Below, piece after piece: positions 51,691-63,313 of a stretch of 64,000 nt of DNA. The position numbers and the translations under genes are program-made. Source of the stretch: Rachycentron canadum (taxonomy: Eukaryota > Chordata > Actinopteri > Carangiformes > Rachycentridae). The stretch is from NCBI GenBank assembly GCA_038496675.1, contig CM076660.1, positions 5,917,340 through 5,981,339 on the forward strand, in the 5' to 3' direction. Within the stretch, counting starts at the first letter, position 1, and every line of letters starts with the position of its first letter. A model generated the notes under the pieces. The model searched no databases and was not told the origin of the DNA. It saw nothing but the letters and a program-made list of their open reading frames with translations.

Positions 51691-54600
51691 ATGGCCAAAC
51701 GTGAGGCTGGGAGCACCAGCCCTGTGGTGCGTCAGATAGACAAGCAGTTTCTGGTCTGCAGCATCTGTCTGGATCATTACCACAACCCCAAGGTCCTGCC
51801 CTGCCTGCACACCTTCTGTGAAAGGTAACACTCCTGCTCTCTGCTTCAATGGACACTTTTGAAAACCTTAATTACCCATAATTCCCTCAAGCTAAATCTG
51901 ACATAAACCCGAGTTTCTGCTCACCCCTGTTCACACATGTAGTTTTTTGTGGCTACTCGAAGAAGGTATAACACAATTTTTACTGTAGCTATTTTGCTGC
52001 CAGGACTTAACCCCCCATCTTATTACTGGAGAATTCTTGTCATATTTACATGTCCCGTAATAGAAGAACCTCATCTATTGCAAATCCCTTCCCACAATTG
52101 AAGTGCTCAGAGCACTTCTCCTCACCGGCTCCACTGGGACGAGTGCATTCCTTAGCATCAGGGACTGCCAGTGACCGCAGTCTGACAAAATGCCCTATTG
52201 TTGGGAGATACATTTACAATACTTAAATTTGCAGCTCCTTAGAAAGACGACACCCCTCGGGCGATACTTACTGGGGCCTTTTCGTGTCGAGCCAAGCAGA
52301 GGAGGCTTTTGGGAAAATGTGCTGTGGGTCAGTGTGGGAGGATGGAGAATGAAGGGAGGGGCATGGTGTTAGGCGCAGGAGATAACCAGGGTTATGTTTC
52401 AAACTGGTTTACTTCTAAACCTGTGATGAAAGAAATATTTATGCAATAGTTTTCGAAGAGTCACACAAAGTGCAGGGTAAATCCTTTTTTTCCAAGCAGG
52501 GTGGGGGGCATTTGCCCACCAGAGGGCAAGTTTAATCCCCGGTTTAACTGGATGGCACGTGATTTGAAGCCCTGCTGAGGTGAACAGATTTTTGTCTGGA
52601 GTGATACATGATGTAGCCAGAAAGGTGTTTTAATACTGTACAGTTGTAGGGGCTTTAGGGCTGAGCTGGGCCTATTGTGTCTGGTATGGTCTGGTACCAA
52701 TTTTAATTTTCCTCCTCTTTTCCTCTTTCTGTGATTATCAGTCAATAAGCAGGTAAATTTACAAAATATGTGCTCTTGAATCTATAATGATGTGCTCACT
52801 ATTCAGAGACCAGATTCAGTTTGCCTCAGGTAATGCTATAAATAAATAATATCTTCCTACAACAGGGCCATGTGGTTTCTTATGCTCATACTAATGACTG
52901 TTAGATTTTACTTAACAGGGTTGAGTGTGGCTCCCGTGCTACAACAAATAGCCAATTAATCACAAATTAGTTTTTCAATTTGATTCGCTATATAAAAATA
53001 TGTTTGGTTTTTTTTTTTGCTGTTTTTGGACAAGCTATTATATTTTTAAAAGATAAGGCAAAACTCTTTCTATTTCAATTCTTCTCTGGTATTTGATAAA
53101 TAACAAGTTTTCAGGTAATTTCAAATCAACATCTTAAATAATCATTAGTCGTGGCCCCATCACCAACCTTTTCACCACGCAACTGTTGGAGCCTGTCGTT
53201 GCCAGCTGGCTGTGCGTGTGAGTATAGTGTTATAGTGGTGCTGACAGATCGATAGGTAGACAGAGACTTTTGTTAAAGCTTTCAAAAAACTCATGACTGC
53301 ACTTAACCAAAGCCTGGTGTGTTGTCATAAATGAAACAGACAGGTGTTAGTATATAGCCCAGGCCCCTGTCAGACACCCCTGTGTACAGCAACACAGGCT
53401 TATCTTCGACAATGACCTCAGGTTTTGTTGCAGCGTTAAACAGAAGAGCAGTGATCACAGAAGCTAAAGGAAAAAAAAAGAGACAGTGGAGCATCATGTG
53501 CTGGGTGGGAGCCAGGCTGTAGGCCAGGGATTGCAGTGTAATCTGCATATTGCAGCTGATTTTCGCTGACTGTGGGTTTGGTTCAGGTTTGAAGGTGCCT
53601 TATGTTAAATTGATTGGCTCATAAGGACAATCGAACCTAAACATCCTCAGCCCTTAGGGGCCGGTATTTGACAGCTGCCAGGATGAAGTTCAACACGACT
53701 TTACATGCATACATACACATAAACATATGTGCCACACACATACTATCTATTCTCCCTGAAATCTTTTGTCTTGCTTTGTCAGAAATTCACTTGCACAAAA
53801 ACAAAGTGTGGGTGTTTTCTCATGAGGCTGTGGATCTGTTCTATCGACTCGGATTTACACTTTCCCCCAATTTGTTGTGACAGCAGCACCGTTCAGGCGC
53901 TGTCTCTTAATTGCGGTGATAAAGTGACAGCTCTCACTCTCTAGTGTCTTCCGCTCACTATCTATTGGTGAATTGAACACGACTAATAATGATACAAAGA
54001 GCAATGCCGAAGAAAGGTTTGGGTATGCTTTATACTCTAACTCATGCTTTCTTTATCTGTCCACTCCCTCCTCAGTTGTCTCCAGAACTACATTCCCCCC
54101 GAGTCTCTGACGCTCTCGTGCCCAGTGTGTCGGCAGACATCCATCTTGCCAGAGAAAGGAGTTTGTGCTCTACAGAACAACTTCTTTATCACTAATCTCA
54201 TGGAGGTTTGACTCTTAATCCTTTTTTTTCACTTCATGTCAGACACTAATGTATTAGCCCAACAGGATTTTCAAGCACATTTCATAGAACAAAAAAAGGA
54301 AATGCAGATGGAATCGATTTTCAGGTCAACAACAAAACAAAGATTATCAAAGAACAGCTACAGATGATACTGAGCCAGAGGGTTTATGTGTGTTCCTGAT
54401 GCTGTTTTTGTGAGAGCCACTCCTAGTGTTAAACAAAGGGAGGACATTTTTTTCAGGCTGACGTCATTCTGGACAGTCCTTGCTTCTTCATGGGGCTCTT
54501 TTTTAGGGTTTGTTTGCCAATGTGCCTACTTCAATTCTGGCTGGAGATTTTTAATTGCATGTCCTCTCTTTATCGCTTCTTGTTTCTTGTCAGCTGTCGA

Positions 54601-57600
54601 CTGTCCATTGTCAAATAAATAAAAAAATGCGCCCCAAAAACACTAAGAGAAACAATGCAATGTCACAGAAGTCGTTATCTTACAATTATACTAAAACTCA
54701 TAAAAAAAAAAACAGCATAATGAAGGCTGAAATGTTTTTTGACTAGGTCCTTCAACGAGACCCAGAGTGCTCACGGCCGGAGGCCTGCAGCGTCCTGGAG
54801 TCAGTCAGTGCTGCTGTAGCAGGAAAACCTCTCTGCTGCCCCAACCATGAGGGGAAGGTGAGAAGCTCTCAGCTCAGCCATCATCTCTTTTGTTTTAATC
54901 AATAATTAATGTAAAAGTGAAAAATACCTTAACTACCTCCTATCCCCTGCAAGTGCGAGTGATGGAGCCTTTTTTTTTACTGAGTTTGTCTCCCTCTGCA
55001 GGTGATGGAGTTCTACTGCGAATCATGTGAGACGGCCATGTGTTTGGACTGCACAGAGGGCGAGCACCGGGAGCATGTGACTGTTCCCCTGCGGGACGTC
55101 GTGGAGCAGCACAAAGCTGCGCTGAAGACACAGCTGGATGCAATACACAGCAGGTGGGGGCTTGATGCCTTGGTAAAGCTTTCAAAATATATTTTGCACA
55201 TCGGCATTTGGCCCAGATTTGGCATCTACCATTAAACATCACCCAGTCTGTGCTGTGTCTGATTACAGTGGCTCATGTTTATGCTGAGTAAAGAATAAGG
55301 TTTTGTAGCTTCGTATCTTCTTATTCATCTCATTAACTTTTCATTTTTTACGTCATTTCAGTAAGGATTTATTATTATGTTCATTATCTACAGTTTTTGA
55401 AAGACAACTTCACTTTTTTGATCTTGCAGGCTCCCTCAGCTAACAGCAGCCATCGAGCTGGTGAGTGAGATCTCTCGCCAGCTGAATGACAGGAAGAATG
55501 AGGCAGTAGCAGAGATCACCAGTACGTTTGAAGAGCTGGAGCGGGCGCTGCATCAGCGCAAGTCAGCCCTCATCACAGACCTGGAGAGCATCTGCAGCGC
55601 CAAGCAAAAGGTTAGTATGCTTCGCACATACATACTTGCACCTTTACTCACTCAGTCAAAGTCAGACACACATGGCAACATGCAACATTCATACAAACAG
55701 GTGGGCAAATATGACGCATGACACCTCTCACAACCAAACATACCTTTTTTATATATATTTTACCTGTTTTCTCTCATCTCATATTTTATTATTATATTCT
55801 CAACTCTTAACTGTTCTCTTCATCCTGTTGCTCTTTTGTTTTCCATTTACCTGAGTGCAGGTCCTGCAGGCCCAGCTGTCATCACTCCTTCAGGGCAAGG
55901 AACACATCCAGAGCAGCTGCAGCTTCACAGAGCAGGCTCTCAGCCACGGGAGTGCCACTGAGGTGGGCTGGCAGATTATAATTTGTTCGAGCAAGATACA
56001 ACAAACAGTTTATAACCCGTGTGGAGCTCAGCTATCAAATGTGATGCAGCAGTGTAACAGGATGTGAGCTGTTGCCAAATGCTGCCTTTGAAGGCAATCG
56101 TGTTTCTTGCGAGTATAGGTGCTGCTGGTTCAGAAGCAGATGAGTGAGCGGGTAACAGCGCTGGCCCGGCACGACTTTCCAGAGAGACCACATCAGAATG
56201 CACACCTGGACTGCCAGGTATCAGCTGTGTTATTGTCATTTGACCGATCAAGGGCAGGTTTTTTTCTTCAACCTTTTCTTTCTTTGAGGATGTGAGATTT
56301 TTTTTGTTGTCACTAATGATCTGAAGTTGTAATGTGAAGAAGTAGATGTGGATCACTGTAGAATGTAGACATTAAATCTATGTTAAGCAAGTTTTGACAT
56401 GCAGCAGACACAGAGCAACACGAGGACCCCTTTGTTGTTGTATTAAAGGCCACCTAATGGCTTATCATTCACTTTCCTTTTAACTCTGGTTTGTTCTCCC
56501 CCAACTTTTGAAAACAGGAAGTGATTCTTCAGTGGAAAATATTGTGTATCTTGTGTGCAACAGGTGGAGACAGAGGGTCTGCGGCGCTCCATCCAAAACC
56601 TGGGTGTTCTCCTCACCACAGCTGCTGTAGCTCACACCTCCGTCGCCACAGGAGAGGGCCTCCGCCACGCAGCAACCGGACAGCACCACACCGTTACCGT
56701 GACAACAAAAGACAAAGTACTGGCTTCAAGTTATTTATCCTTACTGCCATTTGCTACATGTGAAGAGTGAACCATTGATAGCAGCTTTAACAATTAGTTA
56801 ATTTTCTCATTTTAAGATGGTGAATCTGATCGCCATGGCAACAAATGAGGATTATTATTATTATTATTAGCAAAAACAAAATCTTTTAGGAGCTTTTTCT
56901 GTTTCTGTAGAAAGTGCTGCCCTAGATGCTGCTATGTGCATATGGCTTGAACAACAAGATTTTTTTTCTGTTGTTGTGAAATTGAATCAGTGACCTGTGT
57001 CTGCAGGATGGGGAGCTGGTGCGGACAGGAAATGCTGTTTTAAAAGCAGAGATAACGTCTGTTGATGGGAGCCGGGCTGCAGAGACAGAGATAATGGACA
57101 ATAAGAACGGAACATATGAGGTGGGCTACACGTTACGCTCTGAGGGAGAGTACTCCTTTGCTCTGTTGCTCTACGGCCAGCCGATACGTGGCAGCCCGTT
57201 CCGCCTGCGGGCCGTGAAGCCCTCGGATGTGCCGCAGTCTCCGGATGACGTGAAGAGGAGGGTGAAATCTCCCAGTGGGACAGGGGGCCACATACGGCAG
57301 AAAGCCGTGCGGCGACCTTCCAGCATGTACAGCACCACCAAGAAAAAGGAGAACCCCATTGAAGATGAGCTCATCTACAGAGTGGGTAAGACAGATGACA
57401 TCCAGGAGAAGATGTAGACTCATGTCATGGCAGGAAAACTTATTTGAATGTTTTATCCCATTCTTAGCAGTTTAAGAATTTGTAACATTACCACAAACTA
57501 ATTTCTAAACCATGAAACAAGTTTTTACATTGGCATCAATGTAAAAACTTCTGGAAGCTGTGCGTGCAGTCTGAAAGTCAACCTGCTGAGACCTGAGCAC

Positions 57601-60600
57601 TGTATTCACAAGCCACATTGTCAGCAGGTCACAGCCAGAAAAAAACAACCAAGAAAACATTGATGTTGAGTAAATGATCATGAGAATTTGGTGATTTCTT
57701 ACTGGCATTAATATATAATACTATATAGTACTATGCTGTAGCTTCCAAAAATATATGAAAGTGTAATATTCTCACTGTGATGGAGGACATGGCTCTAGCA
57801 GATTTTCAAGTCTTTGCAAGTTCACTTCTAAACTGCACTGACATGAAGAAAAAAAAACCTCCATTTGGCTGGAAGGTAAAAGTCAAGTCATGCTTTGCAA
57901 AATGATCAGCACCAACGTACAGTATAAGCATTTCTCAGCCCTAAGCCACTGGTATGAGCCTCTGAGGTAAAATGTGACACACTGAGACTAAAGTAAAAAT
58001 ATCAAATGGCTCGTTCTCTGAGTGTGTAATCTTCTTTCTGTCAGGTTCCCGTGGCAGAGAGAGAGGGGAGTTCACCAATCTGCAGGGAATCTCCGCCTCT
58101 AGTAACGGCAGAGTGGTGGTGGCTGACAGCAACAACCAGTGCATACAGGTGAGGCAGACATGGAGAGGAAGGTGTATGTTGAGAGTGAACGTGTGTGGTC
58201 GTGTGGAAATAGAAAAATCCTCTTGTTCATGTCCTGTGATGGACAGGTGTTCTCCAATGATGGGCAGTTCAAGATGCGCTTTGGGGTCAGAGGTCGGTCC
58301 CCGGGGCAGCTGCAGAGACCAACAGGCGTCACTGTGGACATGAACGGCGACATTGTGGTGGCTGACTATGACAATCGATGGGTCAGCATCTTCTCCTCTG
58401 ATGGCAAGTTCAAGGTGAGGCCTCGGATCTTACGTTCGCACCAACACCACTAATACAATATGCCTCAACTATGGTTTACGTATTTATGATGTCTCCTGTA
58501 AAATATGTCTGGAGGGGAGTTTGGTCTTTCACAAATTTAAAGAAAACCCTGAATTTCTTAGTTGAACCATAAGAAAACAAAAATAAAAACATGAAAACAA
58601 GAGATAATGATGGTGTAGAAATCATTCAAAGTGTTTCCCGTGTTTCTTTCCCTGCTCCCAGAATAAGATCGGTGCAGGCCGGCTCATGGGTCCTAAAGGT
58701 GTGGCTGTGGATAAGAACGGACACATCATCACCGTGGACAACAAGGCCTGCTGCGTCTTCATCTTTCAGTCCAACGGGAAGCTTGTGACTAAGTTTGGAG
58801 GCAGGGGGACGTCGGACAGGCAGTTTGCAGGTGAGAAGGAAGCGTTAATGTTGCAAGACAGCAGGCTCACAAGCACCGCCCTCTCCTTCACTGACGCCAT
58901 CTGTCACCGAGGCAGCAGGGTCTACAAGCTTTCTTTTAAGTGAATCAGCCTTGATTAATGTATTTAACTAAATATATGACCAAAAATGAAGTATATATGC
59001 TATCAATAATCTTTTGCAGCTTTCATTTTAATTAGTGTTATTTTTAATATATAAAAACTCATTGTGAACGCTGCACTAACAAAGGTCCAGTTTACTGTTG
59101 CGTGCTCTCACCTCTATTATACAAAGATATTAGCTGTGCCTCTGGGCATGAAAGTAGGAAGTAAGGCAACAGCTGAAGCATTCGCACAATGAATATCCTT
59201 CCCTGTTCAGAAGATTCTTGGTCTAAATATTCAGTTCTCAACTCGATTCTTTGGTTACACTTTCCAGTTTGTGGTTTTATTGTATTTCCAAATATAGACT
59301 TATGTGTTACATCTATTACATTCTCTTTAGAAAATGTAAGCTTGTATATACTTGTCTGCAAACACCCCAGGCAACGCAATGACCCCCTGCTCCCCTCCAC
59401 AAGCTGTGCCTGTGCTGACCACCCTACTCTATTTTCTTCTTTGCTTATCCTTTATCTCTGACTACCTATTTTTTTCTTTCTTTCTGTTCTTCCTCCTGTT
59501 TTCCGATTCAGAAAAACTTGGCCCAAACTTAAATAAATCTGGCTCAGTTTTCAGTAAGTACTAAGTGTGGCCTTGCTGCAACCTTTAATCCCACAGTGCA
59601 GTGCCCTCTGTCTAACCCGACTCCCTGATTATGTGTCTCACCTCTTGAAATCTCAAAGATTGTTGGATGGAGCTGTGCCTGTACGATACTGATCAAACAG
59701 ACGAGTACATGCCATTGTAATAATCACTTACTATTACAATAATGAGCATTTTGTCACATGCATTGCATTGTTTATTTGTGTAAATGGCTATGAAACAATC
59801 AGTGTGTATGATTTCTTCTCTACTCTGACTCCAGTGCAATGAAACTAACCGATGTTCCCTGTTTGCTTATAAGACAATCAGTGTTGTGAGCTACACAGCT
59901 CAGCCAATATGTATACAAAGGAGGGGGTTTAATCCCAGAACCTTGAGCCTCTTGGAGTTTTATTTCTGTTTTGACACAAAAAAAGTCAAACAATTGTGTA
60001 ACTCAACTTCATCTAATGCATGAAAAAATTCCAGCTACTACTACTACTGCCTACTCCAGGCAAATCAGAGCAGCCAATCATTTGATTAAACCAGGTTATG
60101 TAATGGCAGCTGTAGGCACAGCTAGTTCAAATTTGTTTAAACAGCCTACTAACAGTAGGGGAAATGTTGCAAACTACAAATATCAGCTCCAACTATGACG
60201 TCGTCTCTCTTTTCATCCAGGCCCACACTTTGTTGCAGTTAACAACAAGAATGAAATTATTGTGACCGATTTTCACAATCACTCAGTGAAGGTAAGACGT
60301 CCTGCCTTTGTCAGACGTTTTTGAAAACACAATGCTCTGGTCTTAACATTGATTGATTCCCTGTCCCAGGTTTACAGTGCAGATGGAGAATTCTTGTTCA
60401 AATTTGGCTCTCATGGTGAAGGCAATGGCCAGTTCAATGCACCCACTGGTGTGGCTGTGGACACCAATGGAAACATCATTGTTGCTGACTGGGGTAACAG
60501 CAGAATACAGGTGAGAGGGTGTCCAACCTGTATGTCCAACTGTTGGACATATTGTCTCTGACATAGAAGTTGTGCATCAGTTCAGGAGCAGTAAACTTGC

Positions 60601-60823
60601 CGTCTAAGTCACAAAAACCTAAAATCTGTATGTATTTTGCAAAAGCTAACACTCAGACTTTCTGTTTCAGGTGTTTGACAGCACAGGCTCCTTCTTATCC
60701 TACATTAACACCTCAGCAGACCCACTGTACGGCCCCCAGGGCCTGGCCCTCACCTCAGATGGACACGTGGCTGTCGCTGACTCCGGCAACCACTGCTTTA
60801 AGGTTTACAGGTATCTGCAGTAA
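51691..60823 (+). CDS. trim3: TRIM3 E3 ubiquitin ligase (RING, B-box, filamin, NHL)
   Basis: TRIM3 (BERP) is a brain-enriched ubiquitin ligase linked to synaptic proteins and motor transport. Exons: 51691-51824, 54076-54205, 54747-54857, 55002-55153, 55430-55610, 55861-55962, 56119-56217, 56564-56716, 57007-57385, 58045-58148, 58247-58414, 58662-58830, 60221-60291, 60370-60510 and 60671-60823. All phases agree; 748 residues against 744 in human. The C3HC4 RING uses C23, C26, C38, H40, C43, C46, C60 and C63; the B-box spans about 119-150; the coiled coil about 155-300; the filamin repeat about 335-422; and six NHL repeats run from about 489 to the end RYLQ. MAKRE, SPDDVKRRVKSP and VRTGNA favour TRIM3 over TRIM2. 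A second in-frame ATG 12 bases upstream (51,679) has poor context; GCCATGG at 51,691 is a strong Kozak and matches the human start. A candidate extra exon lies at 59,512-59,553. Confidence 0.95.
51825..54075 (+). other. trim3 first intron of the coding region
   Basis: 2.25-kb intron splitting the RING coding sequence. It has a CTCF-like motif at 52,516-52,529 and T/A runs. No other gene seen. Confidence 0.7.
52516..52529 (+). promoter_or_regulatory. CTCF-like binding motif
   Basis: CCACCAGAGGGCAA matches CCASYAGRKGGCRS with one mismatch at the last position. It sits in an early trim3 intron. Confidence 0.4.
57519..57550. repeat. Perfect 14-bp inverted repeat (hairpin)
   Basis: AAGTTTTTACATTG, a GCAT loop, then CAATGTAAAAACTT. 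It lies in the trim3 intron between the filamin and NHL coding exons, 134 bases after the donor. Confidence 0.9.
59512..59553 (+). other. trim3: Candidate 42-nt cassette exon in trim3 NHL region
   Basis: The 1.39-kb intron between the QFAG and PHFVAV exons contains a very strong pyrimidine tract (59,468-59,507), ATTCAG, 42 nt, then TTTTCA|GTAAGTAC, a near-perfect donor. Phase is 1 to 1 and the frame is open, changing QFAG-PHF to QFA-EKLGPNLNKSGSVFS-PHF. That places about 14 residues at the boundary between two propeller blades, a loop position that could tolerate insertion. The human canonical TRIM3 and TRIM2 I recall lack it. No transcript evidence is available. Confidence 0.6.
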
Positions 60824-61073
60824 GCTGAGGGAAGAAACAACTCCTGTTCAGACAAGTTAATGTCACATACTGCTTGTGGCCTGCACACTTCAGTGACCCC
60901 AGGTTCCACAAATTCATTTTCTTTTCATTTTGAAAAAACTAATATTCAGAGAAACGAATAACTGTTTACATGAAAAACCCCAAATTCAAATTTAATTGTT
61001 TGAATGACAAATGGACATTTTCTCCCATTTACTGAGAAATGAAAATCTCAAAAGACAATCCTGCTGAAATAGA

Positions 61074-61087
61074 AATAAAGGAATAAA
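61074..61087 (+). terminator. trim3: trim3 polyadenylation signals
   Basis: Two AATAAA hexamers at 61,074-61,079 and 61,082-61,087, about 250 bases after the stop codon, mark the likely 3' end. Confidence 0.6.
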
Positions 61088-61851
61088 ACATCCTGTAATT
61101 AGTTATTTCATCGCTCATGGTTTGTCTAACTTAAACTGTCAAAAACTTCAGTAATGTTGACCAAATGAGTGGAAAATGATCTGGAAACGAACATGTGGAA
61201 CAAGGCATTTCAGCTCCGCGTCTTCAACACGGGCACAGACCTCACCAGTAGACAAGCCTGACCGTCTAAAGTTGGTAATGCGCTGCAATTCTTTTTTGGG
61301 CATCAACCCCAGCAACCAACCAGCAAACAGAGTGAGGCGCAGAAGCAGGAGGTCCGCCGCCTGTTTCCCGGTGAGAAGGCGACGATGGCGCTTTGTGGCG
61401 GAAGTAACAATGCTCAGGCTTTTTTTTTTTTTTCCTTGAGCACTGTCACATGTCAGTGTGCTCCAAAAAAAAAAAAAAAAGACCCTGTGTTCCACTGCCT
61501 TACGATTCCTCCATCAGTTATCACGACAGCTCACACACACAGACAGGAATGTGTCGTTTTAAAGAAATGATTTATTATTCTCCTTCTGCACCTTATCACT
61601 CTGTTCAAATCTCTGCATATGAATATAGTTGTTTTTGTTACCAATATGCAATTTTTCTTTTCTTTTGGTACCCAAAGACAAGCATCAAGAAGCACAACAG
61701 TTAATAGGATGAAAAGGTTTTTGAACCAGCTCCACTTAACATCAAGTTCTGTCCCTTGTCTTCTATCAACCAAAACAAACTTCTTCTATCTGACCCAGTT
61801 TTTGCACTTTTGTGTATTCATATCTACAACCTGATGTAGTTGTACATATTG

Positions 61852-62004
61852 TACATATATATATATATATGTATATATATATACATATATATGTATATAT
61901 ATACATATATATATACATATATATACATACACATGTGTATATATATATACACATATGTAATATATATATACACATATGTAATATATATATATATATATAT
62001 ATAT
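61852..62004. repeat. Long palindromic (TA)n-type repeat
   Basis: About 150 bases of alternating TA/CA/TG with nested palindromes such as TATATATACATATATATGTA and two copies of a unit containing ACACATATGTAATATATATA. It is expected to extrude cruciforms and be unstable in length. Confidence 0.9.
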
Positions 62005-63249
62005 GATGTCCATGTTATTTCACTATATAGCCTACTTATTCCAGCACTAAATGAATCAAGGATTTGGACACTGGAGTACATACTAATACAGTAGAAGGTC
62101 ATGCCAAGTAGTAGCCAACTGAATAACATGAATGGAACAATGTTGTATACACATTATTTGCTGTATTTTATTTTTGCAAAGGATTTAATTTATTTTTAAT
62201 TTTCTTTTCTACATAATTTGTTCTACAAATTATTTTTCTAATTGGTGAGTTTGAACTGTCTCCTCTTTGCCAAACATCATTGTACATAGGCCTTGTAACT
62301 TGTAGCACTGAAAGCTGTTCTCTCGTTTGCCTCCTCCTCTTCCTCAACAAGCTCACATCGTTATACACAGTAACTTCTCCCTCCGCCAAAAAAAAAAGTA
62401 TTGTTGTAAGTTGTTGTTGAACATTGCACAAAATACAAATAAGAGTTATATACATTGCAAGAGTAATATATGCCTCTGTGTATAGTTATCATTTAACATA
62501 ATCAGAAAGTGTACTGTATATTACAATCATATTCTTGTTGTAGCTCACAAGCACCTTCATCATGACACTTCCGGTGGTTACGTTCAGTTGCTTTGTGGTT
62601 CAGTGTTTTGAAGGTTTTCTGTGTTTGCTCCCAGAGAAACACAACACCAGCCAACGCGCAGTAACACTGAGAAGTTTTTCACCTGTGATCTGAATTTCAC
62701 ACTTTTTTTTGGAGAACGAATGACGGACTTAGTTGGATTTCCTCCTCCTGTTTATTTTCACTGGTGTGTCTAACTCTCACCTGTGCTGGTCACTGACCTG
62801 CTCATACATGTGTGACATAAAGGAAGCACATGCAAATTTAACACATCAGTCATCTTGTGTAGCCTACTGTAAACTACAAGAGGCCAGTCTTACAAGAAGT
62901 AATCACTATGTAATCATGGCAAAGATATGATTGTAAATATTAAAGAATAACACTATAAACTGTTGTGCAGATGGTCTGTTTTGTATAACTAGACTTTCTT
63001 GTACAAGGGCTAGAGTGCTATGTTTTTAAGAATGAGCTGAACATATATATACTGTCTTTTGGGAGATTGGAAATCAGCATGTCCAAGACTTCTTTTAAAG
63101 GACACTGTGCTGCTGACAAGCCTTTTCTGCTCCCTAGTGGCTGCTTGTAAAACTATCAATTTAGCTGCAAACGTGATCAGCAACATGACAAAATCAATTT
63201 TATCACCATTATGGTATGTTTCTGACATCCATACACTTCTATTTTATAT

Positions 63250-63313
63250 CTATATATAATATAATATATATATATAAATAATAATAATATAATATATAAT
63301 TATAATATAATTT
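63250..63313. repeat. AT-rich TA/TAA repeat
   Basis: Mixed TATA, TAA and ATAATA units, all A and T, shorter and less regular than the repeat at 61.9 kb. Confidence 0.85.

Noticed and set aside
51691..60823. Calling this gene trim2
   Set aside because: It is close to TRIM2, but MAKRE at the start, the filamin-region wording and SPDDVKRRVKSP match TRIM3, and the neighbouring arfip2 agrees with the TRIM3 locus.
61148..61495. Minus-strand 115-codon frame with a locally plausible Leu-rich protein sequence
   Set aside because: No family recognised, it starts in a homopolymer and no splice or context evidence exists; it may be a decayed repeat.
61766..62129. Several Tyr/Ile-rich frames on both strands
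   Set aside because: Translations of the TA repeat.
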